From an uncultured candidate division Zixibacteria bacterium (GTDB lineage Bacteria > Zixibacteria > MSB-5A5 > SM1-73), in the NCBI GenBank assembly GCA_903908285.1, contig CAIVRH010000044.1, positions 1 to 59,195 on the forward strand: DNA of 59,195 nucleotides, written 5' to 3'. Of this stretch, positions 8,672 to 16,676 are shown piece after piece. The notes beneath the pieces are model-generated. The model worked only from the letters and a program-made list of their open reading frames with translations. It had not been told where the DNA came from and made no database searches. The position numbers and the translations under genes were made by a program. Position 1 is the first letter of the stretch; every line of letters begins with the position of its first letter.

Positions 8672-11600
8672 CTAACAAGTAGGCGCAGGTCCGCCTCGAT
8701 ACAGGTAGTTGAGCAGGTAAATTATGTCCCCTATGTTAAGCAATCCGTCGCAGTTGACGTCTCCGGAAGCTTTTGGAACGGGGAGAGGACCATCCTTGTA
8801 AGCATAGTTTATCAGATAAATTACATCTCCTACATCGACCACCCCATTTCGGTTGCAATCTCCCCGGATCAATACATTAAAGGTAAGTTCCATCTCATGG
8901 GTAATTCCCCCTCCGGTAGCGGTAACCGTGATGGAATATACCCCGGAGACTGCTTCGGATGTGGCGGATATCCTGAAAATCGAAGTATCTGTGGGGATGA
9001 GGTGATCCGGGAGAAATTGTCCGCTCACCCCGGAAGGAAACTGCGAATGGCTCAGGTTCACTTCCGATCCGAACCCGCCTAAAGAGGTGCCGATCAACTG
9101 GAAGTCCGTATACTTGCCGCTCTCTACCTGCACCGACTCGGGATCGGCGGTTAAGGCAAAGTCGCTATCCGACACTATCTCGGTAAAGCGGCTGGTCCAG
9201 GTAGAATCTCCATCGGTCATCACCAGGGTGAACTCCACCGGGTGAAGGGAAGGGCAGGAGGAATCCACCTCAAATCTGTAATTTCCCTGACTCATCCCCG
9301 TCATCCCGGCTCCGATGTCCCCGAAATTCTTCAGGCTGTCCATCACTGCAATGAATTCGTCATCGGTCCTTAATTTTCCGCTCACCCCGTAAGCGGTTTG
9401 GAAGCCATTATTCTTCAGGGTAAAGGGCATGGCAATGATCTCACCGGGATTAATCCCCCCGTTGTTGTTTCCGGCGGAATCGTCGATTAGGTGAGAATGA
9501 TAAAATACCCAGGGACCCTCATGCCAGTACTCGAATGCTCCCATATCGATTTGGGAGCCGGCTCCCAGAGGAACCGAATCGGCCGGATCGCCGGCATCGA
9601 TACAGGGCGAACCCCAGGCCAGATGATAACCACCCGCAAAAAGCGGATCGGAGGAGATATTGCCGTGGAGACCGGTCTGGTCGGTGAGGTCCCCTCCATA
9701 ATTATTCTCCTGACCGTAAACATCATTGTATAATATGCCTGCTTCACTCACCAATTCTGTGTGTATGCCGTAGGTTGCATTATCGCAAAATATGTTGTTC
9801 TTGACGTAGATATAAGAATCCAACCGGATGGAGAGTCCGCCCAAAGCGTTATTGCAAACGGTATTGTTGATCACCTCGCCCCCGCAGTACGCATAAAAGG
9901 CAATAGCCGGCGCTCCATCGGAATGGTAGATAAGATTCCGGTAAATTTTAGCATTGGACGAATACCCGCAGAAGATGGCAGATCCCCGGGAAGAAACCGG
10001 ACAAACATTCCCGACCAAAATGTTGTCCGCTATGGTGGGGGATGAGCCATCGCAGGAGATCCCTCCTCCATAGGGGCTGTACCCATGGGTCAATGTAAAT
10101 CCCCGGATGATCGAGTTAGGACCTTCATACCACCAGAAGGTCACCACGATTCCGGAGCTGTCCCCGTCTATTATGGTGGAATCGATGGTCGATTCCTGAT
10201 GGTCGTAAATATAACGGCTTCCCACCAAAATGGCTTTTCCCAAAAAATCTATGTTCTCCACATACCTTCCCTTCTCTGCCAGAACCGTATCTTGGGGGTC
10301 GGCGCTTTCTATCCCCTTCTGTATCGTCCGTAAAGGATAGGTTTCACTGCCGTTACCGATCACGTCATGTCCGGTGGTGGAGACGTGCCAAACCGGTCCA
10401 TAATAGGGGGGCGGCATAATGCCGAGCATCACTTCCCGGTAATGGGTAACTCCGGCTCCGGTAGCGGTAATGGTAAGGGGGTAAATTCCCGGAACAGAAA
10501 GCATGGATGGGAATATTTTGAAGACAGAGCTGTCGGTCGGGATGAGCTGAATGGGATTAAAAACCCCGCTTACTTGTGGCGGCAAAGCCGAATGGGTAAG
10601 GGTTACCTGCTGGTCGAATCCGCCGAGGGAGTTTAAGTAAAGCTTAATGCGGGCGGAATCTCCCTGGCGCACATAAACGGTATCCAGATTTGAAGTAAAG
10701 GAAAAATCCGGTTCCGTCACCATCTCAAGGAAAGAGCTGCTCCAGGAACCTTCGCTGGAGGTAACCTGTAGAGTGAACTTCACTACATGACTGTCCGGAC
10801 AGGCGGGATCGACACAGAATATGTAATGACCTGAGCTGTAGTCGGTCATCCCCGAATCTATATTGCCGAAGCCTTTCACACTGTCCGGGATAACGATATA
10901 GCTATCCTCTTCTCTCAAGGTGGCGCTGACATTATGGGCATCCTCTAACCCGATGTTTTTGACCTCTATCGGCATCCAGATGGTTTCGCCCGGGTTGATC
11001 GCCCAGTTGCTGTTTCCCGGTGTGTCATCTATCTGATGGGAATAGTAGATTATACAAGGTCCTTGGGTTGGAATAACCATGACGGTGTCCTGATAAGGCA
11101 GATAATCATGGTGGGTAACCGTCACCAGCATTGCCCCCATCGTAAAAAGCGGCGAATCGAAATAAACCATGGCGCTTCCGCCGCTGGAGTAAGCTCTACC
11201 CAAAATCTCCCCATCCATGACGCAGCAGACCAAGGCGTTATTTTGCGCCACGTCTACCTCAAAGTAATTCATGCCGACATAACAATTCGGAGCATGGGTC
11301 ACGGACAGTTGTCCCGGAGTGTTGGTCCATAATTCCAGGGTAGGATCTCCCAAAAGCAACAAGGTAAACAGGGTCCAGCGGTAAACCTCTCCCAATCCGA
11401 CGGGATCGGAAGATACGGGAACGAAAGGTATCTTCGAGTTCCCTAACGTCTTTCCCACCTGGTATATGCTGCTGTCGAAAAGGACCCGGAAGAACTCGAT
11501 ATCCAACTCCGGCCCGGGTCCGCCCAATGGATCTCCCACTATGCCCCATCCATACCGGGTATTTCCGCAATAAGCCATCCCCCCGCCGTGGGGATTGTTG

Positions 11601-13093
11601 ATAAAGTGCTCACCCAGACAGTCGTTATCTATGGCCGCTGTAATACAGGCAAAGGTGTAAAAAAGGGAGTTGCGTGGTCCATTCACCAAATTATCCATAT
11701 CCTGATTGACCCAGGTATCCGAGCCAATGCTGATTATGTTGGTATTCCCATGACCGTTGTGATTGATTATATTCTGTCCCTGGTTCAGACCGTCGCGGAA
11801 ATTCGCCCAGGTCAGGTTGCCCGAGCTTTCATACAGCTTGGTGTCTTGAAAATAGCCGGGGACGAAACTGGTGTCTATGAAGTTTTTGCACTCCGCCGCA
11901 TCCGTTCCGGACCACAGCCACTCGGCAGCATAAAGTATCCGGTTTTGATAATCGGTCGGCGGATTGGTCTCGTAGGTTAAACACTTATTGACGAAAGTCT
12001 GCGCCTGGGTAAGATTATTGGAAGGCGCCCTTCCCACGAAGACGTCCGGATACAAGTCCACGCTGTCCTCATATTCCCCGTAGAAATGATCCCCGTCCGC
12101 ATCCCAGTTGCTGTCCAGATCGGAGAAATAATAATCACAAGGGATATCCTCTCCCATCACCGGAGCCATCCGGTGAGGAAGTATCGGGGTGTCTCCCCCC
12201 AGAAGCACCCATTTGGTTCCATGGTTGGCATAATAATCCCGGATGCAATTCCGGATCTTCTCCGGGTTATCGTACCCCGGATAATTTGAAAACACCCAGG
12301 AAACATCCTTAATCTCAGTAGAAATCCCTTTTCTGATTTTCCAGTCGGCTAACGGTTGAAACACGGAAACAAAAGAACTCCCGGTGATTATCAGATAGTC
12401 CACTTCATCCTCTTCAGACAGGATTCCTTTGGCTTCGACCTTAACCTCCTCAGGATTGATCACTGTGCTTTTGACCAGGCTGGAATAAAAATCCGCTCCT
12501 CTTGCGGAGCGTTTATAAACCGGCGCAGGGAAATGAGAGGCCGGTCTGAAAATCAGCTTGAACTCGATTTGAGTATAAAGAAAAAGTTTCCTCTCCGCCG
12601 GAATATATTGAAGAGGATACAAAGCTACTCCGGCCAAGTGCTGTCCCCCCAGAAAACCATTGTTGGTCACCCGAGCCAATTCCCCCGGATACTCGAAGGA
12701 TGAATTATAGACCGACGGATCGGGTGGGGTTAATCTGATATCTTCCCCTTTGGTGGGCAAATCCGACAAAGGTAAAAAGGGTTGGGCTGGATAGATATCA
12801 TAGCCACCCACCAACTCCTGGCGTTGAAATGAGATCACCTCCACCCTCTCCACTTCTACATCAGCCGGTATCGCTATCTGCACATATTTTACCGGCAGCA
12901 AGGGTTTGCCCGGTTCGGTGAAAAGCAAAGCTCCTGCCAGTTTTACCCGGTCATAATCCCCCGTCTTCTCAAAGCTCAAATCCTTAGGTTCAAACCTCAA
13001 ACTGAGAGTCGAGTTAAAAGCCAAAGAGATGGCGGGAAAAAAGAAAAGAGCAATGATAAGGAAAGCGAAAGACACCAGAGATAATCGTTTCAT
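8672..13093 (-). CDS. gingipain-like C25 cysteine protease with beta-helix insert and dockerin repeats
   Basis: This is a 1473-aa exported protease. Residues 1-25 are a signal peptide and ~30-200 a C25-type propeptide region. The catalytic domain is ~230-590, with LIITGSSF, WVLLGGDTP, the catalytic His in NHNGHGN (H448) and the nucleophile in FACITAAID (C483). After it come two homologous ~220-aa beta-sandwich modules (about 680-900 and 1190-1410; both begin YYSHxIDD/YHSHLIDD with GNxNxxINPGE) that bracket a right-handed parallel beta-helix segment (about 905-1180, STTGHDVIGNGSETYPLRT onward). The last 64 residues are two dockerin-like repeats. The start follows AGGAG; promoter at 13157-13184. 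Gingipains cleave after Arg or Lys, but specificity here is unknown. Confidence 0.9.
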   Translation of the reverse strand: MKRLSLVSFAFLIIALFFFPAISLAFNSTLSLRFEPKDLSFEKTGDYDRVKLAGALLFTEPGKPLLPVKYVQIAIPADVEVERVEVISFQRQELVGGYDIYPAQPFLPLSDLPTKGEDIRLTPPDPSVYNSSFEYPGELARVTNNGFLGGQHLAGVALYPLQYIPAERKLFLYTQIEFKLIFRPASHFPAPVYKRSARGADFYSSLVKSTVINPEEVKVEAKGILSEEDEVDYLIITGSSFVSVFQPLADWKIRKGISTEIKDVSWVFSNYPGYDNPEKIRNCIRDYYANHGTKWVLLGGDTPILPHRMAPVMGEDIPCDYYFSDLDSNWDADGDHFYGEYEDSVDLYPDVFVGRAPSNNLTQAQTFVNKCLTYETNPPTDYQNRILYAAEWLWSGTDAAECKNFIDTSFVPGYFQDTKLYESSGNLTWANFRDGLNQGQNIINHNGHGNTNIISIGSDTWVNQDMDNLVNGPRNSLFYTFACITAAIDNDCLGEHFINNPHGGGMAYCGNTRYGWGIVGDPLGGPGPELDIEFFRVLFDSSIYQVGKTLGNSKIPFVPVSSDPVGLGEVYRWTLFTLLLLGDPTLELWTNTPGQLSVTHAPNCYVGMNYFEVDVAQNNALVCCVMDGEILGRAYSSGGSAMVYFDSPLFTMGAMLVTVTHHDYLPYQDTVMVIPTQGPCIIYYSHQIDDTPGNSNWAINPGETIWMPIEVKNIGLEDAHNVSATLREEDSYIVIPDSVKGFGNIDSGMTDYSSGHYIFCVDPACPDSHVVKFTLQVTSSEGSWSSSFLEMVTEPDFSFTSNLDTVYVRQGDSARIKLYLNSLGGFDQQVTLTHSALPPQVSGVFNPIQLIPTDSSVFKIFPSMLSVPGIYPLTITATGAGVTHYREVMLGIMPPPYYGPVWHVSTTGHDVIGNGSETYPLRTIQKGIESADPQDTVLAEKGRYVENIDFLGKAILVGSRYIYDHQESTIDSTIIDGDSSGIVVTFWWYEGPNSIIRGFTLTHGYSPYGGGISCDGSSPTIADNILVGNVCPVSSRGSAIFCGYSSNAKIYRNLIYHSDGAPAIAFYAYCGGEVINNTVCNNALGGLSIRLDSYIYVKNNIFCDNATYGIHTELVSEAGILYNDVYGQENNYGGDLTDQTGLHGNISSDPLFAGGYHLAWGSPCIDAGDPADSVPLGAGSQIDMGAFEYWHEGPWVFYHSHLIDDSAGNNNGGINPGEIIAMPFTLKNNGFQTAYGVSGKLRTDDEFIAVMDSLKNFGDIGAGMTGMSQGNYRFEVDSSCPSLHPVEFTLVMTDGDSTWTSRFTEIVSDSDFALTADPESVQVESGKYTDFQLIGTSLGGFGSEVNLSHSQFPSGVSGQFLPDHLIPTDTSIFRISATSEAVSGVYSITVTATGGGITHEMELTFNVLIRGDCNRNGVVDVGDVIYLINYAYKDGPLPVPKASGDVNCDGLLNIGDIIYLLNYLYRGGPAPTC

Positions 13094-13156
13094 ATTGATA
13101 TCTCCTATGGTACAAACACCTTTTTAATTTTTGAGAATTAACCAGCCAGTAAAAAT

Positions 13157-13184
13157 AATATAAGCAGAATGCCATTGTTGTCAA
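13157..13184 (-). promoter_or_regulatory. promoter of the C25 protease gene
   Basis: Minus-strand TTGACA (13184-13179), 16-bp spacer, TATATT (13162-13157). The leader to the ATG at 13093 is about 57 nt. Confidence 0.7.
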
Positions 13185-13339
13185 GATAATATCCTTAGAA
13201 TAATGCTCAAACCAGCAGTTGCAAAGAGATGAACAGAGTGTGCAATATCGGAAGCACATTGAAAGGATATAATTTTCATATCAATCACCATCTTTTTATC
13301 AGACACCAGATTATGGGGAACTTGAAAAAAGCATTGGAA

Positions 13340-13356
13340 TGGCATAAGTTTTGCGG
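13340..13356 (+). promoter_or_regulatory. sigma-54 (-24/-12) promoter of the pilin gene
   Basis: TGGCATAAGTTTTGCGG has GG at 13341-13342 and GC at 13353-13354, separated by exactly 10 bases as sigma-54 promoters require. It lies about 30 bp before the start codon, and pilin genes of Pseudomonas and Geobacter are known to use sigma-54. An NtrC-type activator is encoded at 30225. Confidence 0.7.
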
Positions 13357-13385
13357 TTATAGGCGGAGAGAGAGAGGAGGACTAG

Positions 13386-13826
13386 ATGAATCTATTAATC
13401 CATTATAAAAAAGAAGGCTTCTCACTGGTCGAACTGACCATTGTGGTTCTCATCATTGGTATTCTGGCAGCCATTGCCATACCCAGCTTCATGGGTTCCT
13501 CAGCCAAAGCCAAGCAGAACGAAGCACAACTGATCTTAAAACAAATTTATACCATGCAGCAGGCATATCGGCAGGAAAAAGATACCTACTATCCGAGCGA
13601 CGGAAGCACCATAATCACCCAGCCCGGTGGAGTCATCGGCTCCCTGAACGTGGAGATTGCGTCTTCAGCCCGCTACAGCTACTCCTTGACTGCCAATCAA
13701 ACCAGTTTTGTGGCGACTGCCGGATCCAAGCGTCCAAGCGGATTGGATGATGATGCAACCCTGGATGTATGGACCATGGACCAAACCGGAACTTTGACCT
13801 GTGTCTCGAATGATGCCACCCAGTAA
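13386..13826 (+). CDS. type IV pilin-like prepilin
   Basis: This is a 146-aa prepilin. The leader of 11 residues ends in the prepilin peptidase site G11|F12, followed by the classical helix FSLVELTIVVLIIGILAAIAIPSF with Glu at mature position 5 (E16). The soluble domain (about 45-146) is short and contains no cysteine pair. Such proteins form type IV pili or type II secretion pseudopili. It starts after GGAGG and has its own sigma-54 promoter. No pilus assembly genes are nearby. Confidence 0.9.
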   Translation: MNLLIHYKKEGFSLVELTIVVLIIGILAAIAIPSFMGSSAKAKQNEAQLILKQIYTMQQAYRQEKDTYYPSDGSTIITQPGGVIGSLNVEIASSARYSYSLTANQTSFVATAGSKRPSGLDDDATLDVWTMDQTGTLTCVSNDATQ

Positions 13827-13873
13827 GCAGTACTAAGGACTGGTATGATCAGGTGTATTGCGGAAAGTGGTTC

Positions 13874-14173
13874 TCAGCAAACAGGCGGGTTTCCGTTTTT
13901 GAATATATAGTCTATCAGGAAAACTAAATCTTCAAGATCTATCTTCAAGTTTGAATCAGCATCTCCAATCCATAATGGATTCGGAGCGGATACTCCTTTA
14001 AGAAAATAGTTAATCAAATAAACCACATCTCCTGTATATGCCGCACTGTCAGCATGGACATCGCTGCAGACAACTGAAGGTTCTTCCTGGGCGTGGCAGA
14101 TCAGATTATCCCCTACCGAACCACCGGCGCATACCATATAGAATCTCAAGGAATCGGGCCATATTTTAAAATC
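13874..14173 (-). pseudogene. dockerin-protein remnant
   Basis: A minus-strand frame ending at 13874 encodes two dockerin-like repeats (TGDVVYLINYFLKG and IDLEDLVFLIDYIFKNG), with the first calcium-loop residues degraded, preceded by a short beta-sandwich-like tail (IWPDSLRFYMVCAGG). Nothing upstream supplies a signal peptide or ribosome-binding site, and AT-rich regulatory DNA of the next operon follows. The best reading is the 3' end of a decayed secreted protein gene, although a short intact gene cannot be excluded. Confidence 0.5.
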
Positions 14174-14313
14174 CAGCAAAATGGAAATCATTTTTCGTTG
14201 TATATTTACACAATGAGTGTTGGTTATTTCAACAATATTTTCTCGTTGATATAGAATAAGTTGACAGACTATGGCGCGAATCAACATATTTATCGTTGTA
14301 ATACACAACAGTA

Positions 14314-14331
14314 TTGTGAAACTTTTCACAA
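14314..14331. promoter_or_regulatory. inverted repeat, candidate enhancer for the sigma-54 redox operon
   Basis: TTGTGAA (14314-14320), a 4-base gap, then TTCACAA (14325-14331) form a perfect inverted repeat about 90 bp upstream of the -24 element, the usual distance for an NtrC-family activator site. A second overlapping half (CACAA-N5-TTGTG, 14304-14318) is present. Confidence 0.5.
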
Positions 14332-14417
14332 TCTAAAATCTTAGGATGAAATTTTTTTATGGCTGTAAGTCATATAATAACAGAGAATTACAATCTACAA
14401 TGATGAGTTAGCTTTTT

Positions 14418-14436
14418 TTGGCATTCCTTTTGCATA
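14418..14436 (+). promoter_or_regulatory. sigma-54 (-24/-12) promoter of the H-like/Hyb operon
   Basis: TTGGCATTCCTTTTGCAT has GG at 14420-14421 and GC at 14432-14433 with 10 bases between, an excellent -24/-12 match. The first gene starts at 14492, about 45 nt after the expected transcription start. Confidence 0.8.
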
Positions 14437-14491
14437 TATACATGATCGAAATGAACCAGTAACTTGAAAACAGAAAGCAGAGGTGATTAAA

Positions 14492-15133
14492 ATGTCAGTC
14501 CTGATAATCCTAATCTTCGTAGCAATAGCCATCGGAATCAGCGTATACCGTAATAGAAAAGCTGTTCCGGAGACGGAGAGCATTAAAGTAAAATTGTCCA
14601 ACGCATTAAAAGTGCTTTTTGTCCATCCGGGTCATGCCTGGGTAGAGGTATTTGAGCCCTCTTTAGTGGCGGTTGGAGCGGATGATTTCACCAAGTCGGT
14701 TTTCGGATCGGTGGAACAGTTGACCCCACCGCAGGTGGGAAGCATGATTCAACAGGGCGGGAAAGCCTGGGGATTGAAAAGAGGCAAAAGACAACTGGTG
14801 CAGACCGCACCGATCAGCGGCAGGGTAGTGGAAGTAAACCAGTCCCTGGTAAACAATCCGCGTCTTATGACAGAACCGGGCACCGAAAAGAGCTGGATTC
14901 TTAAAGTCCAGCCGATAGGTTTGCCCAGACAGCTGAAGAATCTGATCACCGGAGGAACGCTGGTCCGGTGGAACCAAGCCTTAAAAGAGCAATTGGCATC
15001 AATTCTCGGTCCGGCGGAATTTCCGGTTTTGCAGGACGGAGGAGAGCTGGCGCCAAATCTGGGGAACAACTTGACGGAAGAGCAGTGGAAAAAGGTAGCT
15101 GAGGAGTTTTTTAAAAGCGGAAGTAGCAGATAA
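14492..15133 (+). CDS. membrane-anchored GcvH-like (lipoyl-fold) protein 1
   Basis: This is a 213-aa protein with one N-terminal transmembrane helix (2-19) and a domain like the glycine cleavage H protein (about 40-165): HPGHAWVEVF, then APISGRVVEVNQSLVNNP and SWILKVQP. In true GcvH the lipoyl lysine lies eight residues before the Pro of (A/S)PxSG; here K99 occupies that place but the surrounding ESVKA motif is gone. No gcvT, gcvP or lipoate genes are near, so a role in glycine cleavage is unlikely. It is the first gene of a redox operon with a HybA-like ferredoxin and a HybB-like quinone subunit. A GTG at 14483 is in frame, but the AGAGGTGA site fits the ATG at 14492. Confidence 0.75.
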   Translation: MSVLIILIFVAIAIGISVYRNRKAVPETESIKVKLSNALKVLFVHPGHAWVEVFEPSLVAVGADDFTKSVFGSVEQLTPPQVGSMIQQGGKAWGLKRGKRQLVQTAPISGRVVEVNQSLVNNPRLMTEPGTEKSWILKVQPIGLPRQLKNLITGGTLVRWNQALKEQLASILGPAEFPVLQDGGELAPNLGNNLTEEQWKKVAEEFFKSGSSR

Positions 15134-15164
15134 ATAGAAAACTAACTAAAACAGGAGGAGTAAA

Positions 15165-15842
15165 ATGGTAGCGCTACTGGTAGTGATGACGTTCATCATA
15201 GCTTTAGCAGTCGATGCGCTGGTTCGCAAAGTAAGAAAGGGGCGATTAGAACCGGCCAAAGTCTACGTCCCGGCTACAGAGAGAAGAGCACCTGGCTTCC
15301 CCCCCGGATATTTCTTTACCCCTGGGCACGTTTGGGTGAATCTGAGGCCATCCGGACGGGTTCAGCTGGGAGTGGACGAGTTGATCGGCAGGTTGATCGG
15401 GAAAGTGGACAAGATCCAGCTGAAGAAAACGGGTGATAAAGTGCGCAAAGGGGAACTTTTGGCATCAGTCACTCAGGGTGATAAGACCATTCGTATCCTT
15501 TCGCCCATCGAGGGGACCATCGAGCAGTACAATTTCGAGCTGGAGGATCACCCGGAGGAGTTTGCAGAAAACCCGTACACCAAAGGCTGGTTCTATCTAA
15601 TCAATCCCGCCAACTTATCCGCCGATTTGAAGAGCTTTGCGGTGGCGGACCAGACCAAAAGCTGGTGGTCCAAAGAGATCAATAGAATGCGTGAGTTCGT
15701 TCAGGCGCATCTGCCCCAGCCCGCCCTGGCAGGATTGACAATCCAGGACGGCGGGCTTCCCTTGGATGGTTTGGTGGCACATTTCGATGGTAAAACGATG
15801 GAAGAGTTTGAAACACAGTTCTTAGGCTATAAAGCAAAATAG
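15165..15842 (+). CDS. membrane-anchored GcvH-like protein 2
   Basis: This is a 225-aa paralogue of the preceding gene: a transmembrane helix at 2-20, a lipoyl-fold domain (about 50-155) with FTPGHVWVNLRPSG, LSPIEGTIEQYN and GWFYLINP, then a C-terminal extension of about 65 residues ending near a conserved DGG motif (LTIQDGG) shared with protein 1 (VLQDGG). A lysine lies one residue off the canonical lipoylation position (QGDKTIR), so modification is doubtful. It starts after AGGAGG, 31 bases from the previous gene. The helix would hold the domain on the cytoplasmic or periplasmic face; charge distribution (basic residues after the helix) favours the cytoplasm. Confidence 0.75.
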   Translation: MVALLVVMTFIIALAVDALVRKVRKGRLEPAKVYVPATERRAPGFPPGYFFTPGHVWVNLRPSGRVQLGVDELIGRLIGKVDKIQLKKTGDKVRKGELLASVTQGDKTIRILSPIEGTIEQYNFELEDHPEEFAENPYTKGWFYLINPANLSADLKSFAVADQTKSWWSKEINRMREFVQAHLPQPALAGLTIQDGGLPLDGLVAHFDGKTMEEFETQFLGYKAK

Positions 15843-15855
15843 ATAGGAGTAAGAC

Positions 15856-16611
15856 ATGGAAAAAAAGAAAGGACTACTGATTGATACCACCCTGTGCATC
15901 GGCTGCGGAGCTTGCGCCACCGCCTGTAAGGAAGTAAATGGCCTTCCCGGTGAAACCGAGCAAGAACTCTCCGCGACCGCTTACACGGTGGTCAAGGAAA
16001 AGAACGGCATTTATTATCGCCGCTTGTGCATGCACTGCGAGGAACCCTCCTGCAAATCGGTCTGCCCGGTGGGAGCTTTCGAAAAGACCGCGGAGGGGGC
16101 GGTGATCTATCATGCGAATAAGTGCATCGGCTGCCGCTACTGTATGCAGGCTTGCCCCTTTAGCATTCCCACCTACGAATGGAAAAAGCGGGCGCCCAAA
16201 GTGAAGAAATGTATTCTGTGTTACGAAAGGTTGAAAGAGGGGAAGATCACCGGGTGCGCTGAAGCCTGTCCCACCGGAGCCACCAAATTCGGTGACCGGG
16301 AAGAGCTTTTGGCCGAAGCAAAAAAACGGATCCAGGACAACCCCGGGCAGTATGTCGATCATGTATACGGGGATAAGGAAGTGGGAGGAACCTCGGTATT
16401 GTTTTTATCCGCCGTTCCCATGGGAGATTTCGGTTATCCCACCAACCTCCCGGATTATCCTCTGCCCAGATTGACCTGGGAGGCCTTAAGTAAGGTACCC
16501 AGCATCGCCATCTTCGGCGGAGCGTTTCTCTACGGGATGTGGTGGATCATAGACCGGAGGATGGAGCTGGCTGAATATAAGGCTAAGGAAAAAGAGCCTC
16601 CCAAAGCTTAA
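15856..16611 (+). CDS. HybA-like ferredoxin with four 4Fe-4S clusters and a C-terminal anchor
   Basis: This is a 251-aa iron-sulfur protein. It has four cysteine groups: C14-x2-C-x2-C-x3-C, CMHCEEPSCKSVCPVG, CIGCRYCMQACP and CILCYERLKEGKITGCAEACP, the DMSO reductase/HybA pattern of an electron-wire subunit. A single transmembrane helix (about 215-235, AIFGGAFLYGMWWII) anchors the C-terminus, as in HybA. Unlike HybA there is no Tat signal, so the clusters are predicted to face the cytoplasm. It should pass electrons between an unknown soluble partner and the quinone subunit encoded next. It is 13 bases from the previous gene. Confidence 0.9.
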   Translation: MEKKKGLLIDTTLCIGCGACATACKEVNGLPGETEQELSATAYTVVKEKNGIYYRRLCMHCEEPSCKSVCPVGAFEKTAEGAVIYHANKCIGCRYCMQACPFSIPTYEWKKRAPKVKKCILCYERLKEGKITGCAEACPTGATKFGDREELLAEAKKRIQDNPGQYVDHVYGDKEVGGTSVLFLSAVPMGDFGYPTNLPDYPLPRLTWEALSKVPSIAIFGGAFLYGMWWIIDRRMELAEYKAKEKEPPKA

Positions 16612-16676
16612 ATATAGATTACGATATGACGAGTAAACTGAAACGAAAATAATTATCTACTGAAAGTGAGTTGAAA

